A stretch of 7,743 bases of DNA from Bacteroidota bacterium. GTDB taxonomy: Bacteria > Bacteroidota > Ignavibacteria > UBA10030 > UBA8401. A program made the position numbers and the translations under genes. The notes under the pieces were generated by a model. That model was given only the letters and a program-made list of their open reading frames with translations. It did no database searches and was not told the DNA's origin. Shown one piece after another: positions 1 to 7,022 of this stretch; the stretch's first letter is position 1; each line of letters starts with the position of its first letter. The DNA lies in NCBI GenBank assembly GCA_030824295.1, contig JAVBYA010000367.1, positions 1-7,743 on the forward strand, in the 5' to 3' direction.

Positions 1-2487
1 GTCGGGACCAGCATCGGCGGCATCATCGGCGGTTTGTATGCATCCGGATATACGTCCCAGCAGCTGGACGAACTGGTCGATACGACGGATTGGAATTACA
101 TCCTCTCCCTGACGCAGGATGCGGAACGGCAGCACCTCTATCTTTCGCATAAACTGGCAGCGGACCGCAAGCAATTGACGCTCCGTTTTGACGGCCTCAC
201 GCCGATCATCCCGTCCGCCATCTCCAGCGGACAGCGGCTGACAACGTTCATCAACCAATTGACGCTGCAGGGACTCTATCATCCGGTGAATACGTTCGAT
301 GACCTGAAGATACCGTTCCGGTGTGTTTCCACGGACCTGATCTCCGGGAAACAGATCGTTTTCCGTTCCGGCAATATCTCGGAAGCATTACGCGCCAGCA
401 TGTCCATCCCGTTGCTGTATCACCCGCTGCGTAAGGATTCCATGCAATTGACCGACGGAGGATTGCTGGCGAACATTCCGGTGAACGTGGCACGGGAATT
501 CGGTGCGGATATCATCATCGCAGTGAATGTGACCAGTCCGCTGCGCCAGGCGGACCAGCTGAACACCCCATGGGAAGTGACCGATCAGATCGTGAACATC
601 ATGGCGCAGGAGGCGAACAAACGCGCTTTGGACAGTGCCACCATCGTCATCACTCCCGATCTCGGATACTACCCGTCCACCGATTTCTCTGAACTGCGGT
701 TCGCCGTTCAGCAAGGAGGCCATGCCGCCCGTTCGCGTATAGCCGCCATCAAGGACAGCATCGAAAGCCGGAAGCGTTCCCTGCTCCACGATACCTCGCC
801 CTTGTCGAACTTCTCGTTCGTGCTCCATTCCATCGAAGGAGTTCCGACTGCGCTGGGCGCGGAACGTCCTGCACCGCTGCGGCCCGGCGATTCGACGAGC
901 ATTCCCAGGATCCGCGAGCTGCTGACGGAACTGCACCGCACCGGAAACTATGCCGACGTGAAAGCAGATGTGACGATCGACGGTCCGGGAGCGAACGTTC
1001 GGATAACTGTCCGACCGAATCCCGTCCTGCGTTCGGTCGCGATCATCGGCAATACACTCATCGATACACAAGCGGTCATGGCGCCCTTCCTTCCGATGGT
1101 CGACCGTCCGATCAACCAACATCGGCTGAATGCCGCATTCGAACAGCTCCTAGGACTGTACCGATCGAATGGATACTCTCTGGCGCGGATCACCGAAACA
1201 ACATTCGATTCCCTTTCCGGCGGGCTCCGCATCACGATGAACGAAGGGATCATCCATAAGATCTATCTGCGCGGCAAGGAACAATCGCGCGACTGGGTGA
1301 TCTGGCGGGAACTGGGGTTCCGTGACGGGAGTGTCTTCACCGTCGAGAAAGGAAAGAATGCACTCACCAATCTGTTCGGGACCAATCTCTTCGATCAGGT
1401 GCTGATGGATGTCGGATTCGAAGAGGGGCGGCCGACGATCACCATCCAAATGGACGAGAAACCGACGGAGGTCTCACGGCTCGGTTTTCGTCTGGACAAT
1501 GAACGGAACCTCCAGCCGTCGATCGAGTTCCGGAACGAGAATCTGCTCGGCACAGCCACGGAGATCGGCGCAAGCTTTGCCGGCGGACTCCGGAACAGGA
1601 AATATATCGCCGATTTCCAGGCGAACCGGATCTTCAACTCCTACCTCACCTTCAATCTGGACCTGTACTATGATCTGAGGGATATCTATACCTATGCTGA
1701 TGATCCAATGCGTACCAGCCGTACGGAGTTCATCCGCTCCCGCACCGGTGAGTATCGGCAGATCCTCTATGGGATTTCGTTCCTGCTGGGACAGCAGGTG
1801 GAGCGGCTCGGCACATTCAACATTGAATACCGCATCGAGGCGGACGAAGCGAAATTCATCTCCGGCACCGGATACCAGCCGGCGAAGTTCACGCTGCAGG
1901 CGTTCCGCATCAGTTCCACGATCGACTCCCGGGACCGGTATCCTTTCGCTCGACAGGGTTCATTGACGAATTTCTCGTGGGAAACAGCAACATCGTCCCT
2001 GAAGGATGTTGTGGGAGACGTGGGATACTCGAAGATCTACTTTGCGTACGAGACCAATACGTCGTATGAGAATTTCACCCTCCATCCGCGCATCATCGTC
2101 GGATTCGGGGACCAAACCTTGCCGTTGACACAGCAGTTCGCATTGGGCGGGGAGGATTCGTTCTTCGGTTTGCGGGAATATGATTCGCGGGGACGGCAGA
2201 TCTTCCTGACGAGCGTGGAATTACGGACGCGGTTCCCGTTCCAGCTGGTGTGGGATACGTATTTCCGGATGCGGTACGACTTCGGGAGCATTTGGCCGCA
2301 GCGGGAGGACATTCGTATCCGCGATTTTCATCATGGTATCGGTGCGATCCTCTCCCTCGATACACCGGCCGGTCCGGTCAATCTCTCCGTCGGCAGAAGT
2401 TTTTACATCCGCCGCGATCTGCTGGAGCAGCCGCTCTCGCTCGGACCGATCGTAGCGTATCTCTCTCTCGGCTATCCGATCCTTTAA
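1..2487 (+). CDS. Patatin-like phospholipase with POTRA domains and C-terminal Omp85-type barrel (type Vd-like), 5' partial
   Basis: The frame is open from base 1, so the gene starts upstream of the window; 828 residues are visible (numbered from base 1). The first residues contain GTSIG with the likely nucleophile Ser4, and DGG with Asp152 completes the Ser-Asp dyad of patatins. The oxyanion-hole motif and signal peptide lie outside. After the lipase domain (about 1-255) come three modules that look like POTRA repeats (about 269-342, 343-416 and 417-489), then a beta-rich region (490-828) with alternating hydrophobic strands, an L6-like LREY motif (724-727) and a final strand ending GYPIL. 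Known relatives (PlpD, FplA) are outer-membrane or surface phospholipases of type Vd secretion, so this one probably hydrolyses phospholipids or other acyl esters at the cell surface. A TTG at 34 is not a start, since the catalytic motif lies before it. The family is clear; substrate and exact POTRA number are inferred. Confidence 0.9.
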   Translation, partial: VGTSIGGIIGGLYASGYTSQQLDELVDTTDWNYILSLTQDAERQHLYLSHKLAADRKQLTLRFDGLTPIIPSAISSGQRLTTFINQLTLQGLYHPVNTFDDLKIPFRCVSTDLISGKQIVFRSGNISEALRASMSIPLLYHPLRKDSMQLTDGGLLANIPVNVAREFGADIIIAVNVTSPLRQADQLNTPWEVTDQIVNIMAQEANKRALDSATIVITPDLGYYPSTDFSELRFAVQQGGHAARSRIAAIKDSIESRKRSLLHDTSPLSNFSFVLHSIEGVPTALGAERPAPLRPGDSTSIPRIRELLTELHRTGNYADVKADVTIDGPGANVRITVRPNPVLRSVAIIGNTLIDTQAVMAPFLPMVDRPINQHRLNAAFEQLLGLYRSNGYSLARITETTFDSLSGGLRITMNEGIIHKIYLRGKEQSRDWVIWRELGFRDGSVFTVEKGKNALTNLFGTNLFDQVLMDVGFEEGRPTITIQMDEKPTEVSRLGFRLDNERNLQPSIEFRNENLLGTATEIGASFAGGLRNRKYIADFQANRIFNSYLTFNLDLYYDLRDIYTYADDPMRTSRTEFIRSRTGEYRQILYGISFLLGQQVERLGTFNIEYRIEADEAKFISGTGYQPAKFTLQAFRISSTIDSRDRYPFARQGSLTNFSWETATSSLKDVVGDVGYSKIYFAYETNTSYENFTLHPRIIVGFGDQTLPLTQQFALGGEDSFFGLREYDSRGRQIFLTSVELRTRFPFQLVWDTYFRMRYDFGSIWPQREDIRIRDFHHGIGAILSLDTPAGPVNLSVGRSFYIRRDLLEQPLSLGPIVAYLSLGYPIL
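2484..2487. other. Shared TTAA: tail-to-tail overlap of two stop codons
   Basis: The palindrome TTAA holds the TAA stop of the + strand patatin gene (2485-2487) and the TAA stop of the - strand permease gene (2484-2486). The two convergent genes therefore overlap by 4 nt. There is no intergenic space, and I see no GC-rich hairpin followed by a T-run for either direction, so any terminator must lie inside the opposite coding sequence, or termination is Rho-dependent. Confidence 0.9.
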
Positions 2488-3608
2488 TCGATCTTCTCGC
2501 GGAACCGCAGCACGCTCGCTGCCAGAACAGCGATCCCCATCACCACCAGCATCACCCCTTCGAACCACAGTTCGGATAGTCCGGCCCCTTTCAATATGAT
2601 CGAACGGATCGCCACCAGATAGTATTTCATCGGGATCGCGTGCGACACCCACTGCAATGCGACCGGCATATTCTCCACCGGAAAGACGAACCCGGAGATG
2701 TACATCATCGGCATCATCACGAAGAACATCCCGACCATCATCGCCTGCTGCTGCGTTTTGGAGATCGTAGAGACGAACAGTCCAAGTCCGAGCGACGTCA
2801 TCAGGAACGCACCATTGAACGCGTACAGCAGCAGCAGACTGCCGCGGACCGGGATGCCGAACCCGAATACCATCACCAGCAGTGCAACGGTTACGATGAT
2901 GAGTCCGATGATGGTGAATGGGATGAGCTTGCCGACGATCAGTTCGATGGGACGGAGCGGCGTGACCAGCAGCTGTTCCAGCGTTCCGATCTCCTTCTCT
3001 TTGACGATGGCCATGGCTGTGAGATTCGTCGTTGTGATGAGCAGGATCAGGACCAGAACGCCGGGGACCATGAAGACACGGCTCACGAGCGTCGGATTGT
3101 ACCACGCCCGGGTCTCGGTCGTCACACCGCCGAGCCGCCGAACATCCCCCACGATCTCCGTTAAGACCTCCTGAGAGTAACGGTTGATGATCTGCATCGC
3201 ATAACCGGAAGCGATCGCTGTGGAATTCCCCTCGCTGCCGTCGAAGATCACCTGCACATCCACTGATTCCCTCCGGAGGACCTTCGCACCGAACTGCGGC
3301 GGAATGATCACTGCCATCGTTGCCTGGCTGTTATCGAGATATGTCCGGACGGTGTTATAGTCCTCCGTGGTATATCCCATGGTGAAATATCCGGAATTGG
3401 TGAAGGAGCGGATGAACTCCCGGCTCTCGCTCGATTTATCCATGTCCGCCAGCACGAAGACGATATTCTTCACATCCAGCGATGCGGCGAATCCCAGGAA
3501 CGTCAGCTGCAGGATGGGAAGAACGAAGATGATCGGGAGGAGCCGTTTGTCCTTGATGAACTGCTGGAATTCCTTCCGGACCAATGCTTGTAATCTGAGC
3601 ATGTTCAT
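2484..3608 (-). CDS. ABC-2 type permease, second of pair (YbhR-like)
   Basis: This 374-residue inner-membrane permease has the ABC-2 layout. RKEF lies in a short cytoplasmic N-terminus, followed by TM1 (about 23-42), a large extracytoplasmic domain (about 43-175) and a cluster of five more membrane segments (about 176-200, 229-251, 256-280, 290-310, 350-367). The cytoplasmic loop IVKEKEIGTLEQLLVTP (201-217) is the conserved coupling loop that contacts the ATPase. It is a paralogue of the gene just upstream, sharing IPPxF, WYNP, KEKExxT and VSTISxxQQ, so the two probably form a heterodimeric pore. The chosen ATG lies 1 nt after the upstream stop. Its Shine-Dalgarno site is weak, which suggests coupled translation. 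A second ATG two codons in (3602-3600) is possible. It is the last gene of the operon. It resembles E. coli YbhR and YhhJ; the substrate is unknown, and lipophilic drugs or other amphiphiles are only a family-level guess. Confidence 0.92.
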   Translation of the reverse strand: MNMLRLQALVRKEFQQFIKDKRLLPIIFVLPILQLTFLGFAASLDVKNIVFVLADMDKSSESREFIRSFTNSGYFTMGYTTEDYNTVRTYLDNSQATMAVIIPPQFGAKVLRRESVDVQVIFDGSEGNSTAIASGYAMQIINRYSQEVLTEIVGDVRRLGGVTTETRAWYNPTLVSRVFMVPGVLVLILLITTTNLTAMAIVKEKEIGTLEQLLVTPLRPIELIVGKLIPFTIIGLIIVTVALLVMVFGFGIPVRGSLLLLYAFNGAFLMTSLGLGLFVSTISKTQQQAMMVGMFFVMMPMMYISGFVFPVENMPVALQWVSHAIPMKYYLVAIRSIILKGAGLSELWFEGVMLVVMGIAVLAASVLRFREKID

Positions 3609-3609
3609 G

Positions 3610-4737
3610 TCACACCGTCCGTTGTTTGAATCGCTTCACACTGACCGTCACAACGATCACAATGAAGATCGAAAGATACAGGAGCTGGTCCCAGAACGCT
3701 TCGATACCGACCCCCTTCAGAACGATGCTCCGCATGATGACCAGATAGAACTTGGCAGGAGTGATGTTCGACAGGATCTGCAGGAAGAGCGGCATACTGC
3801 TGATGGGGAACATGAAACCGGAGAGGATCATCGTCGGAAGCATGGAGATCAGCGTAGCGATCTGGAACGCGACCTGTTGGCTGTCCGAGATGGTCGAGAC
3901 GAGCAGTCCCTGCCCCAGCGCAGCACAGATGAACAGAAGCGTGGAGAAGAACAGCAGAATGTAGCTCCCCTTCACGACGACGCCGAACAGGAAGTAGGCC
4001 GCGATCAGCACCAGTGCCGCCGCCACCAGGGAAATGAGCGCATACGGGACCATCTTCCCGAGGATCAGTCCGAGCGGTGTGACCGGCGAGACATCGATCT
4101 GTTCGATGGTGTTCCGTTCTTTCTCTTTGACGATGGACAATGCGGTGGCAACAACACCGGTGATGGCGAGGATGAAGGCGATGAGTCCGGGAACAAGGAA
4201 ATATGCGCTCTTCATCTCCGGATTATACCAGATCCGTGCCTCGTAGCTGACCGGAATGTAGCTCTTCTTCCCCACACGTGTTAGATTCTCCAGGATGATG
4301 GTCTGAGAATATTGCTGCACCACCGCCTGCGCATAACCGATGATGGTCGTGGCAGCGTTCGCATCCATCCCGTCCACCAGCAGCTGGACGGAGGATGGTC
4401 TGCCGGTCATATTCTGTCGTGAGAAATCCGGCGGGATGACGATGACGAGTTTCACTTTCCCTTCATCGATCATCGACTGTGCAGCGGTATAATCCGTGAG
4501 ATGCTCTGTGTACTCGAAATAGCCTGCAGTGATGAAACTGGAGATCAATTCCCGGCTCTGCGAACTCTTCTCCCCGTCGTAGACCGCCATCGTGATATTT
4601 CGGACATCGAAATTGAGCGCGTATCCGTTCAGCAGAAGCAGCATGGCCGGGACGACGGTCAGAATGGCGAGGACCTTCCTGTCCCGGCGTATCTGTCGGA
4701 ACTCCTTGCGGATGATCGGCAGCAGTTGACTGATCAT
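3610..4737 (-). CDS. ABC-2 type permease, first of pair (YbhS-like)
   Basis: This 375-residue inner-membrane permease has IRKEF near the N-terminus, TM1 at about 23-41, an extracytoplasmic domain to about 177 and five further membrane segments (about 178-201, 229-254, 260-281, 292-310, 350-366). The coupling loop IVKEKERNTIEQIDVSP (202-218) marks the ABC-2/DrrB-YbhS group. The reading frame stays open 15 codons upstream (to 4782), but I chose the ATG at 4737. It sits 1 nt after the stop of the preceding ATPase and follows a purine-rich Shine-Dalgarno tract, and MISQLLPIIRKEF is the normal N-terminus of the family. With the next gene it should form the two-subunit membrane channel powered by the two ATPases upstream. 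Confidence 0.93.
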   Translation of the reverse strand: MISQLLPIIRKEFRQIRRDRKVLAILTVVPAMLLLLNGYALNFDVRNITMAVYDGEKSSQSRELISSFITAGYFEYTEHLTDYTAAQSMIDEGKVKLVIVIPPDFSRQNMTGRPSSVQLLVDGMDANAATTIIGYAQAVVQQYSQTIILENLTRVGKKSYIPVSYEARIWYNPEMKSAYFLVPGLIAFILAITGVVATALSIVKEKERNTIEQIDVSPVTPLGLILGKMVPYALISLVAAALVLIAAYFLFGVVVKGSYILLFFSTLLFICAALGQGLLVSTISDSQQVAFQIATLISMLPTMILSGFMFPISSMPLFLQILSNITPAKFYLVIMRSIVLKGVGIEAFWDQLLYLSIFIVIVVTVSVKRFKQRTV

Positions 4738-4738
4738 A

Positions 4739-5671
4739 TCACCCCTTCCCTCCGCCATGTTCCAGCAGATAGATGAAGACATCTTCCAATGACGGTGTGA
4801 TACGTTCGATACCGTTCACCGTGATGCCGTTGCGATGCAGCAGGGATGTGATGGCATCCCTCCCCTGCTGTTCGTTCTCGACGTTCACATGGATGGTGGT
4901 GCCGAAGATGGAGGTCTCCACCGCCCACGGTTCCTCTTCGATACGCTCCATAGCGCGGACGACATCCGAGCAATGGACCTCCAGAATGGGATGCTTGATA
5001 TGGTCCCGTTTCAGCTCTTTGGGGCTCCCGGAAGCGATGATCTTCCCTGCATTGATGAGGATGATATCGTTGCAGTATTCGGCCTCCTCCAGGAAGTGCG
5101 TGGTGACGAGCACCGTGACACCGTCCGCTGAAAGTTCGTTGATCAATTCCCAGAATTTCCGCCGCATCACGGGATCCACACCGCTTGTCGGCTCGTCCAG
5201 AAAGACGATTCGCGGACGGTGCAGCACGGCACAGCCGAGTGCGAGCCGTTGTTTCCATCCGCCGCTGAGCGTTCCGGTGATACTCTTCTCGCGTCCGTGC
5301 AGGTTGGCGATGTCCAGCACCCACGCCTTTCTTTCTTTCAGTGCAGATTCCGTAATGCCATAGACACGGCCGAAGAAATCGATGTTCTCCTCCACGGTGA
5401 GGTCCTCATAGAGAGAGAATTTCTGGGACATGTACCCGATGCTCTGTTTCACACTGTGGGGATCAGTGTTGATATCGAAACCGCCGACGCGGGCCGTCCC
5501 TTCGGTGGATGAGAGGAGACCGCAGAGCATCCGGATGGTGGTCGATTTCCCTGCACCGTTCGCACCGAGAAAACCGAAGATCTCCCCCTGCTTCACATCG
5601 AAATCGATATGGTCCACTGCCGTGAACTGTCCGAACCGTTTCGTCAATCCGCGCACCTCGATCGCGTTCAT
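4739..5671 (-). CDS. ABC transporter ATP-binding protein with complete motifs (second NBD, YbhF-like)
   Basis: This 310-residue cytoplasmic ATPase has every nucleotide-binding motif: Walker A GANGAGKST (36-44), Q-loop Gln83 in YMSQKFSLYEDLT, signature LSGGWKQRLALG (135-146), Walker B VFLDEP with Asp159 and catalytic Glu160, and H-loop His192 in TTHFLEEAEYC. A C-terminal extension (about 230-310) ends PSLEDVFIYLL, as in ABC-2 exporters of the drug/YbhF type. Its ATG overlaps the stop of the preceding ATPase in an ATGA, and its stop lies 1 nt before the first permease, so the block is co-translated. It is a clear paralogue of the neighbouring ATPase. Together they correspond to the two halves of fused YbhF, but here as separate genes. 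With intact motifs it should supply the main ATP hydrolysis of the transporter. Confidence 0.95.
   Translation of the reverse strand: MNAIEVRGLTKRFGQFTAVDHIDFDVKQGEIFGFLGANGAGKSTTIRMLCGLLSSTEGTARVGGFDINTDPHSVKQSIGYMSQKFSLYEDLTVEENIDFFGRVYGITESALKERKAWVLDIANLHGREKSITGTLSGGWKQRLALGCAVLHRPRIVFLDEPTSGVDPVMRRKFWELINELSADGVTVLVTTHFLEEAEYCNDIILINAGKIIASGSPKELKRDHIKHPILEVHCSDVVRAMERIEEEPWAVETSIFGTTIHVNVENEQQGRDAITSLLHRNGITVNGIERITPSLEDVFIYLLEHGGGKG
4742..4753 (-). promoter_or_regulatory. Ribosome binding site of first permease
   Basis: On the - strand this reads GGAGGGAAGGGG. It ends 4 nt before the ATG at 4737 and lies inside the last codons of the ATPase gene. It decides the start at 4737 over the upstream in-frame ATG at 4782, and fits translational coupling. 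Confidence 0.7.
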
Positions 5672-6588
5672 GCCTCCCTCCTGTCCGTTAAAAGCGAGAT
5701 GAAGACATTCTCCAACGAGGGGCGCACTGTGCGCCAGTCCGATACTTCAACTGAGTTCGAGGCGAGAAAGGAAAGAATTCCCGGCACATCCGCCGCAGCG
5801 GAACGGACGACGATATTCAGCCGGTCGCCGAATGCCTGCACTTCCAGTACTGAAGGATTCGGTTTCAGTAGAGCAAAGGAGCGGCGGATATCGGAACAGA
5901 CGATCTCCACGACTTCGCCATTCATGTGCTGCTTCAAACCAGCCGGTGTGTCGGTCAGCAGGATCTTCCCGTCGTTCATCAATGCCACACGGCTGCAGCG
6001 TTCGGCTTCATCCAGATACGGTGTGGTCATGATGATGGTGATGCCGGTCTTGAGCAAAGCGGAGAGGACCTTCCAGAAATCGCGCCGCGAGACCGGATCG
6101 ACGCCGGTGGTCGGTTCATCCAAAAAGATGATGTCGGGGGTATGGATGAGTGTGCAGGCAAGGGCCAGTTTTTGTTTCATGCCGCCGGAGAGCTTATCGG
6201 CAAGACGGTCCCGGAACGGTGTCAGCCGGGTGAACTCCAGAAGCTCATCGCGGCGCTGTTTGTAGCCGCGGACCTTATGGATCTCTGCAAAGAACTCGAT
6301 GTTCTCATCGATGGTCAGATCCCCGTAGAGCGAGAACCGCTGGGAGAGATACCCGATGCGGCGTTTCACCTCTTCTTTCTGTTTCTGCACGTCATAATCC
6401 AGCACGGTCACCGTACCGCTGTCCGGTTTGACGATGCCGCACAGCATGCGGATGGTCGTGGTCTTCCCGGATCCATCCGGACCGACCAGTGCGAACATCT
6501 CGCCGCGTTCCACTGTCAGGGACAGTGCATCCACGGCGGTGATGGTTCCGAAGGTCTTTGAAACTGTGGAGATCGAAAGCGCCTGCAT
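5668..6588 (-). CDS. ABC transporter ATP-binding protein with H-loop His replaced by Pro (first NBD, YbhF-like)
   Basis: This 306-residue cytoplasmic ATPase is paralogous to the next gene. It has Walker A GPDGSGKTT (36-44), Q-loop Gln83 in YLSQRFSLYGDLT, signature LSGGMKQKLALA (133-144) and Walker B IIFLDEP with Asp157 and Glu158. The switch position reads TTPYLDEAERC, so Pro190 (CCG, bases 6019-6021) stands where the second ATPase has His192. The C-terminal extension ends PSLENVFISLL. A missing H-loop His usually weakens or abolishes hydrolysis at the site it belongs to, so the pair is probably asymmetric. The start follows an AGGAGA site 9 nt upstream. The gene lies 16 nt after the small membrane protein gene and overlaps the second ATPase by 4 nt. 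It corresponds to one half of the fused YbhF. Confidence 0.94.
   Translation of the reverse strand: MQALSISTVSKTFGTITAVDALSLTVERGEMFALVGPDGSGKTTTIRMLCGIVKPDSGTVTVLDYDVQKQKEEVKRRIGYLSQRFSLYGDLTIDENIEFFAEIHKVRGYKQRRDELLEFTRLTPFRDRLADKLSGGMKQKLALACTLIHTPDIIFLDEPTTGVDPVSRRDFWKVLSALLKTGITIIMTTPYLDEAERCSRVALMNDGKILLTDTPAGLKQHMNGEVVEIVCSDIRRSFALLKPNPSVLEVQAFGDRLNIVVRSAAADVPGILSFLASNSVEVSDWRTVRPSLENVFISLLTDRREA
5673..5682 (-). promoter_or_regulatory. Strong ribosome binding site of second ATPase
   Basis: The - strand reads AGGAGGGAGG just before the ATG at 5671, within the end of the upstream ATPase gene. Such a strong site inside a 4-nt start/stop overlap suggests that both ATPases are made at matched levels by coupling and re-initiation. 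Confidence 0.75.
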
Positions 6589-6597
6589 TGCGGAAAT

Positions 6598-6603
6598 TCT
6601 CCT
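6598..6603 (-). promoter_or_regulatory. Ribosome binding site of first ATPase
   Basis: The - strand reads AGGAGA, 9 nt before the ATG at 6588, within the 16-nt gap after the small membrane protein gene. It supports the chosen start. Confidence 0.6.
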
Positions 6604-6604
6604 G

Positions 6605-7009
6605 TCAGTCCCGGGAACGCAACATTGTGAAACCGAACATGGTGGTGGAAGCGATGATCGAGACGGCGCCGAGAAGGACGAGATATGGAGGCAGTCCGAA
6701 GTATACTTCCGACAGGATGCCCAGCGGCATCAAGAGACCGGCGAGGGCAAACCGGGATATCCACAGAGCCGTGCGCGGCGGGATCGAAAGGTGCATCAGC
6801 AGGTATCCGATCACGATGTTCAACAGTGCAAAAAGATTTCCATGCACATGCGCCAGTTTCGATTCAAAATGCGGTCCATTGAGACTCCCGGCGATCCATG
6901 CCTCTTTCTCCGGAGAAAAGTCCCGAAGATAGATCAGCACAAATCCATACATCATGAATGCAGAAAGGACTAGGAATCCTGTCCCGATATTTATCTTCCC
7001 TGTTTTCAT
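6605..7009 (-). CDS. Small four-helix membrane protein of unknown function with AHVHGN motif
   Basis: This 134-residue, very hydrophobic protein has four predicted membrane segments (about 9-28, 53-74, 82-101, 108-130). I chose the ATG at 7009 because it follows GAGGGG with a 5-nt spacer. The open frame reaches back to 7078, but that part overlaps the cupin gene and is polar. The second helix begins LAHVHGNLFALLN, with His54 and His56 near its start and Asn64 deeper inside. Four-helix proteins with a His-containing second helix occur in the styrene-oxide isomerase and hydroxylaminobenzene mutase families, and heme-binding membrane proteins often use such His residues. I see only a loose resemblance and do not assign a function. 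It sits 13 nt after the cupin gene and 16 nt before the ATPases, so it is most likely co-transcribed with the exporter. Confidence 0.8.
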   Translation of the reverse strand: MKTGKINIGTGFLVLSAFMMYGFVLIYLRDFSPEKEAWIAGSLNGPHFESKLAHVHGNLFALLNIVIGYLLMHLSIPPRTALWISRFALAGLLMPLGILSEVYFGLPPYLVLLGAVSIIASTTMFGFTMLRSRD

Positions 7010-7014
7010 ATCGA

Positions 7015-7020
7015 CCCCTC
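7015..7020 (-). promoter_or_regulatory. Ribosome binding site of the four-helix membrane protein
   Basis: The - strand reads GAGGGG, 5 nt before the ATG at 7009 and just after the cupin stop codon (7025-7023). It decides the start at 7009 over the longer open frame to 7078. Confidence 0.6.
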
Positions 7021-7022
7021 TA

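Noticed and set aside
34..36. TTG as start of the + strand gene
   Set aside because: The frame is open to base 1 and the patatin GTSIG nucleophile motif lies before this codon, so the TTG is an internal Leu codon and the gene is cut by the window edge.
58..70. CAGCAGCTGGACG also present at about 4378-4390
   Set aside because: A 13-base match between two unrelated coding regions on a CAG/CTG-rich background is best explained by chance.
388..1122. 244-codon - strand open frame antisense to the patatin gene
   Set aside because: The + strand product has clear patatin and POTRA motifs over the same bases; the antisense translation shows none.
2221..3105. 294-codon - strand open frame in another frame of the permease gene, crossing into the antisense of the lipase gene
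   Set aside because: The His/Arg/Asp-rich composition and lack of domains mark it as a shadow frame.
3367..4284. 305-codon + strand open frame opposite the permeases
   Set aside because: Its translation is low-complexity, rich in Asp, Arg, Glu and Gln, with no recognisable domain, and it lies wholly antisense to two well-supported membrane proteins.
4738..4782. N-terminal extension of the first permease to the ATG at 4782
   Set aside because: It would overlap the ATPase gene by 44 nt and add a polar leader unlike the family; the ATG at 4737 has the ribosome binding site and normal N-terminus.
5926..6561. 211-codon + strand open frame opposite the first ATPase
   Set aside because: The ATPase on the other strand has all family motifs in the same region; this frame has none.
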